From Blastococcus sp. URHD0036 (lineage in GTDB: Bacteria > Actinomycetota > Actinomycetes > Mycobacteriales > Geodermatophilaceae), in contig NZ_JNIK01000015.1 of NCBI RefSeq assembly GCF_000701365.1, positions 248,001 to 312,000 of the forward strand: DNA of 64,000 nt, written 5' to 3'. The notes beneath the pieces were generated by a model that did no database searches, had not been told where the DNA came from, and was given only the letters and a program-made list of their open reading frames with translations. Below, one piece after another: positions 16,058 through 27,932 of the stretch. The position numbers were made by a program, and so were the translations under genes. Position 1 is the stretch's first letter; every line of letters begins with the position of its first letter.

Positions 16058-17085
16058 TGACCGGCTTCCGGCTCACCGACCGCGCCGCCCGGGAGCGGGC
16101 GGAGGAGGAGCTGGCGCCGGCGGCGAGCCGGGCGGCCGCCACCCGCGGCCGGGCGCGCCCGGAGCCCGAGGACGACCTGCGCACCGCCTTCGAGCGCGAC
16201 CGCGACCGGATCCTGCACGCCAAGGCCTTCCGCCGGCTCAAGCACAAGACGCAGGTCTTCCTGAACCCCGACGGCGACCACTTCGTCACCCGGCTCACGC
16301 ACACGCTGCAGGTCGACCAGGTGGCCCGGGCACTGGCCCGGGCGCTGGGGCTCAACGAGACCCTCGCCGAGGCGATCGCCCTGGGCCACGACCTCGGCCA
16401 CTCGCCGTTCGGGCACATCGGCGAGGACGCGCTCGAGCCCTACGTCCCGGGCGGCTGGCACCACGCCGCCCAGGGCGTGCGCATCGTCGAGGTGCTCGAG
16501 GACCTCAACCTCACGTGGGAGGTCCGGGACGGCATCCGCGCGCACAGCTGGAAGATCTCGCCCCCGCCGGCCAGCCGCGAGGCCGAGTGCGTGCGCTACG
16601 CCGACCGGATCGGCTACCTCTCCCACGACGCGCTGGACGCCGTCCGCGCCGGGGTGCTGCGCCCCGGCGACCTGCCGGCCCGGGCGCGGGCGGTCTTCGG
16701 GGAGCCGGGCAGCGCGATGGTCGGCGCGATGATCGACGCGGTGGTGACCGGCTCGCTGGCCGACGGCGGCCGCGTGGTGATGGCCCCGGAGCCGCTGGAG
16801 GCCATGCAGGAGCTGCGGGCGTTCATGTTCGAACGGGTCTACTCGTCCGAGACCGCGGCCGGGCAGAAGCAGCTGGCAGTCGACGTCATCCGCCGGCTGG
16901 TCGACCACCACCTGGCCCATCCGGAGCTCATCCCGGCCACGTACCGCGATGCCGGCGCGGACCTCACCACCCAGGTGGTCGACCACGTCTCCGGGATGAC
17001 CGACCGGTTCGCGCTGACCGCCCACGACCGGCTGTTCGACGGCGACGCCACCACGCGGATGCGGCCCCTGCTGCCGGTGGCCTGA
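16057..17085 (+). CDS. dgt: Deoxyguanosinetriphosphate triphosphohydrolase-like protein
   Basis: 342 residues, HD-domain metalloenzyme cleaving dGTP or other dNTPs to nucleoside plus triphosphate. HTLQVDQ and GHDLGHSPFGH give the metal-binding His and His-Asp pair, and YADRIGYLSHDALDA supplies the last Asp. ATG 16057 overlaps the mshC stop, so the two are coupled. Elsewhere dgt is often beside dnaG; coupling to mycothiol ligase is less expected. Confidence 0.88.
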   Translation: MTGFRLTDRAARERAEEELAPAASRAAATRGRARPEPEDDLRTAFERDRDRILHAKAFRRLKHKTQVFLNPDGDHFVTRLTHTLQVDQVARALARALGLNETLAEAIALGHDLGHSPFGHIGEDALEPYVPGGWHHAAQGVRIVEVLEDLNLTWEVRDGIRAHSWKISPPPASREAECVRYADRIGYLSHDALDAVRAGVLRPGDLPARARAVFGEPGSAMVGAMIDAVVTGSLADGGRVVMAPEPLEAMQELRAFMFERVYSSETAAGQKQLAVDVIRRLVDHHLAHPELIPATYRDAGADLTTQVVDHVSGMTDRFALTAHDRLFDGDATTRMRPLLPVA

Positions 17086-17089
17086 GCGG

Positions 17090-17410
17090 TCAGACCCGGC
17101 CGGCGGCCGCGAAGCCGACGTCGATCCAGCGGAGCAGCGCCGCATCGTCGGCGCACCCCGCCGGCGCGACGACGACGAAGCCGTCCGCCGTCCGTCCGCC
17201 CATCCGCAGCGGCGAGACGTGCGGCTCGGCCAGGGCCGCCGCGGCACCGCCCCGGCCCACCCGCACCACCAGCCCACCGGCGCTCACCCCGCACGCGAGC
17301 CGGCCGCCGACGCCGAACGACCGGCCGCCCACCATCCGCTTCTCCTCGACGTCGGGGCGGCCGGCCAGCACCCGCCGCACCCGGTCCAGCGTCTCCCCGT
17401 CGACGGCCAC
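17090..17410 (-). CDS. TfoX N-terminal domain protein
   Basis: 106 residues, matching the TfoX_N module (RMVGGRSFGVGGRLACG and a C-terminal helix). Proteins with only this module are not competence regulators of the Vibrio type; function unknown. GTG 17410 is one base from the stop of the upstream VOC gene, so it is translated from the same mRNA. The gene is convergent with dgt, 4 bases apart. Confidence 0.72.
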   Translation of the reverse strand: MAVDGETLDRVRRVLAGRPDVEEKRMVGGRSFGVGGRLACGVSAGGLVVRVGRGGAAAALAEPHVSPLRMGGRTADGFVVVAPAGCADDAALLRWIDVGFAAAGRV

Positions 17411-17411
17411 G

Positions 17412-17855
17412 TCAGCCCTCGATCACGCCGATGTGCACCGTGCCGTCGTCGTCCACCCGCAGGCCCGGGTTGTGCGCGACCTCCCAGCGGATGCCGGACG
17501 GGTCCACGACGTAGGCGTGGAAGCCGCCGAAGGCCGCCTGCTGCGGGGGCTTGACCACCCGGGCACCGGCGGCCTCGGCGGCGGCCACGATCTGCCGCAC
17601 CTCGTCGGCGCTGCCGACGTTGTGCGCCAGGGTGAAGCCCCCACCGGGGACGACGTCCTCGACCGGCACCCCCATGTCGGCGGCGAGGTCGGCCGCGCCG
17701 AACAGCGCCAGCAGGAGCCCGCGGTTGACCTGGAGGAAGACCACCTCGCCGGGCACGTCGAGCGCCGGGGTCCACCCCAGGCCGTCGACGTAGAAGCGGC
17801 GGGCGGCGTCCAGGTCGGGGACGGCGACGGTCAGCAGGTCCAGGCGCGGCTCCAT
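17412..17855 (-). CDS. VOC-fold (glyoxalase/bleomycin-resistance-like) protein
   Basis: 147 residues from ATG 17855, with G-rich GGGTGGGGG just upstream. The opening TVAVPDLDAARRFYVDGLGW and late DPSGIRWEVAHNPGL are the standard start and end of a VOC domain, with a Glu ligand in WEVAHN. The active chemistry is not inferable. Coupled to the TfoX-like gene downstream. Confidence 0.82.
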   Translation of the reverse strand: MEPRLDLLTVAVPDLDAARRFYVDGLGWTPALDVPGEVVFLQVNRGLLLALFGAADLAADMGVPVEDVVPGGGFTLAHNVGSADEVRQIVAAAEAAGARVVKPPQQAAFGGFHAYVVDPSGIRWEVAHNPGLRVDDDGTVHIGVIEG

Positions 17856-17891
17856 GCCCCCACCCTGCCCCAAGCCACCGACAGCCCAGAG

Positions 17892-17937
17892 AGCACTTCG
17901 CGCGCGAAAGTCCCAGGACTTTCGCGCGCGAAGTGCT
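17892..17937 (-). repeat. Perfect 22-bp inverted repeat (terminator or intergenic palindrome)
   Basis: The 22-base arms at 17892-17913 and 17916-17937 are exact reverse complements around CA. The core CTTCGCGCGCGAAAG is itself nearly palindromic. It begins one base after the PAC2 stop codon on the transcribed minus strand, so it may terminate that transcript. It shares GAGCA[T/C]TTCGCGCGC with the hairpin at 6859-6890, suggesting a dispersed family. Confidence 0.8.
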
Positions 17938-17938
17938 G

Positions 17939-18805
17939 CTAGCTGGGGGAGGTGCCGCCGCGGCGACGGAGGTAGCGCTCGAACTCGCGGGCGATCGAGT
18001 CGCCGTTGGCCTGCGACAGGTCCACCTCGGTGGCCCGCTCCTCCAGGGAACGGACGTACTCGACGACCTCGTCGTCCTCCTGTGCCATCTCGTCGACGGT
18101 CTTGACCCACTCCTCGGCCTGCGCGGGGAGGGCGCCGAGCGGCACGGTCACCTCCAGCACCTCCTCCACCCGCTGCAGCAGCGCGACCGTGGCCCGCGGC
18201 GACGGGGGCTGGGACACGTAGTGCGGCACCGCGGCCCAGAAGCTGATCGCCGGCAGTCCGGCCTGCACGCAGGCGTCCTGGAAGACGCCGAGGATCCCGG
18301 TCGGGCCCTCGTAGCGGGAGGTCTCCAGGCCCCACTTCTCGGCCGACTCGGCGTCGTAGGCCGAGCCGGTCACCGGCACCGGGCGGGTGTGCGGGGTGTC
18401 GGCGAGCAGGGCCCCGAGGCCGACGACGGTCGTGGCCTCCAGCTCCTGGCACAGCTCGATGAGCTCCTCGCAGAAGCTGCGCCAGCGCATGTTGGGCTCG
18501 ATGCCGCGGATGAGGACGACGTCCCGCTCGGCTCCCGGCGGGCGGGCCACCGAGACCCGGGTGGTCGGCCACTCGATCCGCCGGGCCACGCCGCCGACGA
18601 GGGAGACGGTGGGCCGGTTGACCTGGAAGTCGTAGTAGTCCTCGGGGTCCAGAGCGGCCAGCGGCGTGGCGTCCCAGATCAGCTCCAGGTGCTCCAGAGC
18701 CCCGGTGGCGGCGTCGCCGGCGTCGTTCCAGCCCTCGAAGGCCACCACCACCACGGGGTCGGTGAGCTGCGGCAGGTCCTCGGACGGGGACGTCGGGTCG
18801 ATCAC
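17939..18805 (-). CDS. PAC2 family protein (proteasome-assembly-chaperone-like)
   Basis: 288 residues. [22 protein letters not shown] and [11 protein letters not shown] are typical of the bacterial PAC2 family (Rv2125-like), with an alpha/beta fold related to purine nucleoside phosphorylase. Eukaryotic and archaeal PAC2-type proteins chaperone proteasome assembly; the bacterial role is unproven, though presence in the same conserved neighbourhood as the proteasome is suggestive. GTG 18805 lies 7 bases after minus-strand TAGGCT, so it is leaderless. Confidence 0.87.
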   Translation of the reverse strand: MIDPTSPSEDLPQLTDPVVVVAFEGWNDAGDAATGALEHLELIWDATPLAALDPEDYYDFQVNRPTVSLVGGVARRIEWPTTRVSVARPPGAERDVVLIRGIEPNMRWRSFCEELIELCQELEATTVVGLGALLADTPHTRPVPVTGSAYDAESAEKWGLETSRYEGPTGILGVFQDACVQAGLPAISFWAAVPHYVSQPPSPRATVALLQRVEEVLEVTVPLGALPAQAEEWVKTVDEMAQEDDEVVEYVRSLEERATEVDLSQANGDSIAREFERYLRRRGGTSPS

Positions 18806-18812
18806 CCCTGGA

Positions 18813-18818
18813 AGCCTA
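18813..18818 (-). promoter_or_regulatory. Leaderless-type -10 (TAGGCT) of the PAC2 gene
   Basis: Minus-strand TAGGCT ends 7 bases before GTG 18805, within the 71-base divergent gap to metH. Confidence 0.55.
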
Positions 18819-18876
18819 CGTCGCTCCGGCCCTCGGCTCGGGAAGCCGGTTGCCCCGGGATGAGACCATCGACGTC

Positions 18877-22677
<3,801 letters not shown>

Positions 22678-22686
22678 TGCCGCGGG

Positions 22687-23880
22687 TCAGCCGCACGGCC
22701 CGGCGAGGTCGACCTCCCGGCCCCGGCAGACCACGGTGCGCAACCGGAGCAGCGCGCTGACGTCCACGGTCGCGTCGCCGTCAACCAGCAGCAGGTCGGC
22801 CTGCAGCCCGATGGCCAGGCGCCCGGTGCGGCTCCCGAGGCCGCAGGCGCGCGCGGCCCTGCCGGTCGCGGCGGTGAGCGCCGTCGCCACGGGCAGGCCG
22901 CATCCGACCAGCTCGACCACGGCGTGGGGCAGCACGCCGTGCGGCTTGCTCGGGCCGACCCCGGCGTCGGTGCCGGCGAGGAGGGCGACCCCCGCCTCGT
23001 GCAGGACGGCGGCGTTGTCCAGCTGGTGCTCGTAGGACGTCCCGACCTCCGCCATGCGGGCCGCGACGTGCGGCGGCGGGTCCATCCCCGGTAGCCGGCC
23101 GAGGGTCGGGCAGACGGGTGTCCCGTCGGCGGCCAGCCGCGCCGTGAGCTCCGGCGGCGTGCGGATCCCTCCGGCCGTCAGGCAGCTACCGTGTTCGATG
23201 CCGTCGAAGCCGGCAGCCACGCTGCGCTCGACGGCGACCAGCGGATGGGCGTGACCGGTCACCGGCAGGCCGTGCCGGTGCGCCTCGTCGGCCACTGCCC
23301 GCAGCTCCGCAGGGCTGAACTGGCAGGCCAACGGATCGGTCCCGGGGGTCAGCAGCCCGCCGCTCGTCATCACCTTGACGACGCCCGCTCCGCGGTCGAC
23401 GCGCTCACGGACGGCGACGCGGAGAGCCCCCTCGCCCCGGGCCCCGCCGCCCATCGACCAGCAGTGGCCGCCGGGGGAGGTGATGGGTGGCCCGGAGCCG
23501 ACGACGGTCGGGCCCCCGGCGGGGTCCCGATGGCGGTCGAGCACCGCGAAGGAGTGGTCGCCGAGGTCACGGACCCCCGTCACCCCCGCGGCGAGCTGCC
23601 GGCGCAATGCCTCCTCGATGCCCGCGTCGAGGGCCTCGGCCGAGCGACCGGCGATGGTGTCCAGCGCACGTGAACCGGCGTCGGCGCACAGGTGCACGTG
23701 GGTGTCGACCAGCCCGGGCAGCAGCGTGGTCCCCGGCACGTACCGGACCTCGACCCCGGCCGGCGCCGCGGCGGAGGCGGGGTCGACGCCGACGATCCGG
23801 TCGTCCTCCACGAGCACCAGGACGCCGCCGGGGAGGACGCGGTCGCCGTCGAAGGCGTGGTCGGCCCGGTATCCGCGCAT
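22687..23880 (-). CDS. Amidohydrolase (imidazolonepropionase-like, DAF-type metal hydrolase)
   Basis: 397 residues. A small beta-sandwich flanks the barrel; PGLVDTHVHL carries the HxH pair, TGHAHPL and IEHGS give two further His residues, and LLAGTDAG provides the Asp. A carboxylated-Lys candidate lies in VVKVMTSGG. The family includes prolidase-like and carboxypeptidase Sgx-type enzymes. It lies 5 bases downstream of an M20 dipeptidase gene, so the two may process a peptide or N-acyl amino acid together (inference). Convergent with metH. Confidence 0.85.
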   Translation of the reverse strand: MRGYRADHAFDGDRVLPGGVLVLVEDDRIVGVDPASAAAPAGVEVRYVPGTTLLPGLVDTHVHLCADAGSRALDTIAGRSAEALDAGIEEALRRQLAAGVTGVRDLGDHSFAVLDRHRDPAGGPTVVGSGPPITSPGGHCWSMGGGARGEGALRVAVRERVDRGAGVVKVMTSGGLLTPGTDPLACQFSPAELRAVADEAHRHGLPVTGHAHPLVAVERSVAAGFDGIEHGSCLTAGGIRTPPELTARLAADGTPVCPTLGRLPGMDPPPHVAARMAEVGTSYEHQLDNAAVLHEAGVALLAGTDAGVGPSKPHGVLPHAVVELVGCGLPVATALTAATGRAARACGLGSRTGRLAIGLQADLLLVDGDATVDVSALLRLRTVVCRGREVDLAGPCG

Positions 23881-23885
23881 GCCGA

Positions 23886-25244
23886 TCAGCGTCCGGCGCG
23901 CTGCAGGGCGGCCGGGTAGTCCCGCAGGAACAGCGCCTCGGTCAGCGCCATCGCCGCGATCTCACCCGGGGCGACGCTCTCGTCGGGCGCGTGGATCAGC
24001 GATCGTGGCTCCTCGACGCCCATGAGGACCACCTCGGGGGCGGGGGAGAGGCCGGCGAAGACGGTGCACAGCGGGATCGACCCGCCCGCCCCGAGCGCCG
24101 TCATGGGCACGCCGTAGGCGTCCGTCATGGCCGCGGCCACCGCGCGGTGAGCAGCGCCGTCGACGCTTGCCCGGAACGGCGCGCCGGTGGACAGCGTCGC
24201 CACCTCCATCCGCACGCCCCAGGGAGCGGCCGACCGCAGGTGCGCCACCAGCGCCTCCTCGGCCCGGCCGGGATCGGTCCCGGGTGGGATCCGCAGGTCC
24301 AGCCGGGCAGCGGCCCGCGGGACGATCGCCGCGCTCGACCCCTGTACCGGTGGGCAGTCGATGCCCACCACCGTGATGGCCGGCCGCGCCCACAGCATCT
24401 CGGGGACGGTGCCGTCGCCGAGCAGGCCGGCGCCCTCGACCACCCCGGCGTCCCGGCGGAACTGCTCGGCCGGGTAGGCCGCGCCGGTCCAGGTCTGCGT
24501 GTTCTCCAGCCCGGGGACGGTGGTGTTGCCCCGAGCGTCGCGCAGGGTAGCCAGCACCGCGATCAGCGCGGCGAGCGCATCGGGAGCCGCGCCGCCGAAG
24601 ACCCCGGAGTGCAGCGGCGCCTCCAGCGCCATCACGGTCACCACGACGCCGACCACCCCGCGCAGGCTGACCGTCACCGCCGGCTCGCCGACCGCGACGC
24701 CGCCGGTGTCGCACACCAGCACGGCGTCGGCCCGGAACTGCCCGGGGTGGGCCGCGACGTAGGCCTCCAGGCCGCCGGTGCCCTGCTCCTCGGAGCCCTC
24801 GACCACCAGCCCCAGGTGGACCGGCACGTCGTCCCCGAGGGCCCGCAGGGCGAGGAGGTGCATCAAGACGTTGCCCTTGCAGTCCGCGGCGCCGCGGCCG
24901 TACCAGCGCCCGTCGACCTCGGTCAGCCGGAACGGCGGCGTGTGCCAGGCCGACTCGTCCAGCGGTGGCTGCACGTCGTAGTGGGCGTAGAGCAGCACCG
25001 TCGGCGCATCCGGGTCGGCACAGGGACGGGTCCCCAGGACGGCGAGGCTGCCGTCGGCCGTCTCGGCCAGGCGGGCGTCGCCGAACCCGAGGGCGGCGAA
25101 CCGGCCGCGCACCCACTCCGCGGCCCGGGCGCACTCCTCCGGCGGGTATGTGCGGGGATCGGCCACCGAGGGGATGGCGACGAGCTCGGCGAGCTCGTCG
25201 TGCACCCCCGGCATCAGCGTGGCGACACGCTGCCGCAGGTCCAT
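23886..25244 (-). CDS. M20 family dipeptidase
   Basis: 452 residues from ATG 25244. YAHYDVQPP gives the first metal ligands, GRGAADCKGNVL the bridging Asp, SEEQGTGG the Glu pair, and SIPLCTVF and IHAPDES the late elements. The match is to the carnosinase-like dipeptidase branch (VQPP, ADCKG) rather than DapE. Cytoplasmic. The longer open frame upstream overlaps the next gene and has no family match. Its neighbours suggest peptide or amino-acid salvage. Confidence 0.88.
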   Translation of the reverse strand: MDLRQRVATLMPGVHDELAELVAIPSVADPRTYPPEECARAAEWVRGRFAALGFGDARLAETADGSLAVLGTRPCADPDAPTVLLYAHYDVQPPLDESAWHTPPFRLTEVDGRWYGRGAADCKGNVLMHLLALRALGDDVPVHLGLVVEGSEEQGTGGLEAYVAAHPGQFRADAVLVCDTGGVAVGEPAVTVSLRGVVGVVVTVMALEAPLHSGVFGGAAPDALAALIAVLATLRDARGNTTVPGLENTQTWTGAAYPAEQFRRDAGVVEGAGLLGDGTVPEMLWARPAITVVGIDCPPVQGSSAAIVPRAAARLDLRIPPGTDPGRAEEALVAHLRSAAPWGVRMEVATLSTGAPFRASVDGAAHRAVAAAMTDAYGVPMTALGAGGSIPLCTVFAGLSPAPEVVLMGVEEPRSLIHAPDESVAPGEIAAMALTEALFLRDYPAALQRAGR

Positions 25245-25260
25245 GCCCGGTCCGGCCGGC

Positions 25261-26103
25261 TCAGCCGGGGACCACGGGCTCGAAGTGGTGCGTCTCCTGG
25301 TCGGCACCCCGGATGAGCGCCCACGACGCCTCCGGGACCTCGTCCCAGGCGCCCGGGAGGTCGCGCAGCGGCTCGGAGACGATGAAGCGGGTGTCGTCAC
25401 CCAGCTTCTTGAGGACGTCGAGCTCGGGGTGCAGCGCCCGCACCTGCGTGACGTCGTGGGAGAAGTAGAGCGAGCTCGTGGCCTTCTCGCTGGAGTAGCG
25501 GAAGATCCAGACCCGCTCGCCGTCGGTGGTGGCGAGGGTCATGTGCACGGGGTACTCGATCCCGTGGGCACGGCCGACGTCCTCGATGAAGCCGACCGCG
25601 CGGGCGACGGCACCGGGCGGGTCCTCCTTCAGACCGAAGGTGAGGGCCAGGTAGAACAGCGCCTCGGTGTCGGTGGAGCCCTCCATGTCGGGGAACAGCG
25701 CCGGGTCGACGGCCACCAGCAGGTCGCGCCGCACCTTGTGGAAGTCCGCCAGCGACCCGTTGTGCATGAACAGCCAGTTGCCGTGGCGAAAGGGATGGCA
25801 GTTGCTGCGCTGCACCGGGGTCCCGCTGGAGGCGCGGACGTGCGCGAACAACAGGGGCGTGCGGATCCGGGGCGCGATCTCGCGCAGGTTCTCGCAGTTC
25901 CACGCCGGGTGGGTGTCCTTGAAGACCGTCGGGGCGCCATCGGCGCCGTCCGCGCCGTACCAGCCGATGCCGAAGCCGTCGCCGTTCGTGGCGAAGCCGC
26001 CGAGGTTGGCGTGCAGGCTCTGGTCGATGATCGAGTGCTCGGGCCGGTACAGCAGCATGTCCGCGAAGACGGGTTCCCCCACGTAGGCCATCCACCTGCA
26101 CAT
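25261..26103 (-). CDS. Class II glutamine amidotransferase (YafJ/EgtC-like)
   Basis: 280 residues from ATG 26103. The second residue is the Cys nucleophile (MCRWMAY), exposed after Met removal. NGDGFGIGWY, FAHVRASSGTPVQRSNCHPF and WLFMHNGSL are the glutamine-binding elements. There is no synthetase domain, as in EgtC (ergothioneine) and YafJ; no egtA, egtB or egtD gene is nearby, so an ergothioneine role is not supported. GAGAGG lies 10 bases upstream. 16 bases before the dipeptidase, probably one operon. Confidence 0.85.
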   Translation of the reverse strand: MCRWMAYVGEPVFADMLLYRPEHSIIDQSLHANLGGFATNGDGFGIGWYGADGADGAPTVFKDTHPAWNCENLREIAPRIRTPLLFAHVRASSGTPVQRSNCHPFRHGNWLFMHNGSLADFHKVRRDLLVAVDPALFPDMEGSTDTEALFYLALTFGLKEDPPGAVARAVGFIEDVGRAHGIEYPVHMTLATTDGERVWIFRYSSEKATSSLYFSHDVTQVRALHPELDVLKKLGDDTRFIVSEPLRDLPGAWDEVPEASWALIRGADQETHHFEPVVPG

Positions 26104-26201
26104 CGCGGTCACGCCTCTCGGGGAGCGGGTCGGAGGAGGCGAACCAACCACCACTGCGCGGGTGGATCGTCATCCGATCCGGATGAGCGGGCCGGCGCGG
26201 G

Positions 26202-27080
26202 TCAGGACGGGGCCGGTGCGCCGTACCTGCTCCGCAGGTCTGCCAGCACCTCGAGATCGAGGAGCAGCCCGTCGTTGATCCGGTTGTCGTAGTTCTCGCT
26301 GCCCAGGAAGAGCGCCCACCGCCGCCGGACGTCGTCGTCCCAGCTGCCGTCGAGGGGCCCGGCGTAGACGTGCCGGGCGGTCATGAGCCGCTTCAGCTCG
26401 AGGGCCACCTCGGGCCCGATGGGCACCAGCGCGGCCGGCTCGCTCGGGAAGTAGGCGAGGCGGTGGAGGGCGGAGCAGCGGACCAGTTCGTCGATCGGGT
26501 GCGCGTGGTCGTAGACGGAGATCACGACGTGCCGGTCGTCGAGGCCGCCGTAGCCCCCGTCGCGGCGCAGCACGAGCAGGGCCGCGGCCTGCTGACCGCG
26601 GATGTCGCCCCCGGCGCGGCGGCCCGCCTCCAGGGCGGCCACCAGCCGCTCGGCGAGGGAGAGCCGCGAGTTCTCGAAGGTCGCGACCATGTCCCCGACG
26701 ACGTCGGGGCCGGCGAGCCCGTTGCCGAGGGCGACGCACTGCCGGCCCGGTGCGCTCCCGGCCCAGCCGTCCCAGGTGTGCAGCTCCGCGCCGGTGTGGA
26801 AGGCAGTCTCGCCGTGCCGGTCGACGAGCGCGACCTGACGGCGGCCGGCCGAGTCGTCACCGCCGAGCAGGACGTCCAGCGCCTGCCGCGGGGAGGCGCC
26901 GCAGCGGAGCAGGGTCAGCCCGGTCGTGCCGTGCCGGGGGTTGCCGAACGCCTGGGTCGCCACCGCGCCGACCTCGGCCTCGCCGTAGGGGACGAGGCCC
27001 CCGACGCCCGGGAACCGCGACGCGACCGCGATCCCGAGGTCGCCGTTGGCCGCATCCCGGCCGAGGATCGAGTACGTCAT
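26202..27080 (-). CDS. DUF1028 family protein (Ntn-hydrolase-like)
   Basis: 292 residues from ATG 27080, the family-typical start MTYSILGRD (an ATG at 27119 would add 13). Conserved segments are GAVATQAFGNPRHG, QCVALGNGLAG and GGYGGLDDRHV. The DUF1028 fold resembles N-terminal nucleophile hydrolases with Thr2 as candidate nucleophile; members often carry a C-terminal peptidoglycan-binding-like region, and the last 80 residues fit that. Function unproven. Confidence 0.83.
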   Translation of the reverse strand: MTYSILGRDAANGDLGIAVASRFPGVGGLVPYGEAEVGAVATQAFGNPRHGTTGLTLLRCGASPRQALDVLLGGDDSAGRRQVALVDRHGETAFHTGAELHTWDGWAGSAPGRQCVALGNGLAGPDVVGDMVATFENSRLSLAERLVAALEAGRRAGGDIRGQQAAALLVLRRDGGYGGLDDRHVVISVYDHAHPIDELVRCSALHRLAYFPSEPAALVPIGPEVALELKRLMTARHVYAGPLDGSWDDDVRRRWALFLGSENYDNRINDGLLLDLEVLADLRSRYGAPAPS

Positions 27081-27145
27081 CCCGGTCAGGGTGGTGAGCT
27101 GCCTCCGGCGGGACCTCATCCGCTCAGGGCGAGTGCCCGCCCGGC

Positions 27146-27760
27146 TCAGGAGGCGTTGGCTCCGGCCAGCAGCAGCCGGGCCACGCCCTCGACCCGCTCC
27201 AGCGCCTCGTCCAGGGTGGCGCGCCCGGTGACCAGGGCGGTCACGGAGTTCATCAGCACGGCCTCCAGGCCCCGGCCCACGTGCGGCACCGCCTCGGCCG
27301 GCAGCCCGACCAGCATCTGCTCCATGAGCGCGCTGCTCTGCGTGCCCATCTCGGCCAGCGTCTCCACCACGTCCGGGTCGGTCGAGGTCTGCATCAGCAC
27401 CATGAGCGCGCCCATGTTCGGGTTGCGCTGGAACGACCGCAGCGCCCGCCGCAGGTAGGCCGAGACCAGCTCGCCGGTGTCGGCGCCGGGGGAGCGGCTC
27501 ACCGAGCTCATGCGGGCCCAGAGGGGCTGCTGCCACTCCGCCAGGGCGGCGGCCAGCAGCTGCTCGCGGGACCGGAAGTACTTGTAGGCGGTGCCCAGCG
27601 CCACGCCGGAACGCTCGGCGACCTCGCGCATCTGCAGCGCCTGCGGGCCGACCTCGGTGACGATCTCGACGACGGCCTCGAGCAGCCGGGTCCGGCGGGC
27701 CAGCTGGCGGGCGGTCATCGCCTCGCGCGGCAGCGGCGCGGGCGCCTCGAGGGCGGTCAC
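27146..27760 (-). CDS. TetR family transcriptional regulator of the acyl-CoA island
   Basis: 204 residues. The N-terminal helix-turn-helix is about residues 20-65 (VALGTAYKYFRSREQLL); the remainder is a helical ligand-binding and dimer domain. GTG 27760 follows minus-strand TACCGT by 7 bases (leaderless). It is divergent from the first amidohydrolase-fold gene, whose promoter spacer holds a 17-base palindrome; a second copy sits at 30999-31013. It is therefore the probable repressor, derepressed by an acyl-CoA pathway intermediate (inference). Confidence 0.87.
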   Translation of the reverse strand: MTALEAPAPLPREAMTARQLARRTRLLEAVVEIVTEVGPQALQMREVAERSGVALGTAYKYFRSREQLLAAALAEWQQPLWARMSSVSRSPGADTGELVSAYLRRALRSFQRNPNMGALMVLMQTSTDPDVVETLAEMGTQSSALMEQMLVGLPAEAVPHVGRGLEAVLMNSVTALVTGRATLDEALERVEGVARLLLAGANAS

Positions 27761-27767
27761 GGGGAGA

Positions 27768-27773
27768 ACGGTA
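27768..27773 (-). promoter_or_regulatory. Leaderless-type -10 (TACCGT) of the TetR gene
   Basis: Minus-strand TACCGT ends 7 bases before GTG 27760. Confidence 0.5.
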
Positions 27774-27842
27774 GCGGCCGACGGGGTGGGCGAGCCGTCC
27801 CGAGGGACGGGCCGCCCCCGGACGGGGGAGGCCCACCGCTCC

Positions 27843-27871
27843 TTGACGTGCTTAGAACGGTGTTCCAAAGT
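27843..27871 (+). promoter_or_regulatory. Promoter of the first catabolic operon with embedded TetR operator
   Basis: TTGACG (27843-27848), a 17-base spacer and CAAAGT (27866-27871) form a sigma-70-type promoter. The spacer holds the palindrome TT-A-GAAC-GGT-GTTC-C-AA (27852-27868), where a dimeric repressor would block polymerase. Confidence 0.65.
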
Positions 27872-27932
27872 GAGCGGGCCGGAGGCGCGTCGCCCGGCCG
27901 ATCCTGCTCCGCCACCTCTGCGAGGGAGACCC

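Noticed and set aside
18806-18876. Cobalamin riboswitch upstream of metH
   Set aside because: The gap to the divergent gene is about 70 bases and no B12-box or long leader can fit; spacing suggests a short or absent leader.
25261-26103. Ergothioneine amidotransferase egtC
   Set aside because: The Cys2 amidotransferase fold fits, but no egtA, egtB, egtD or egtE gene is nearby, so no symbol is given.
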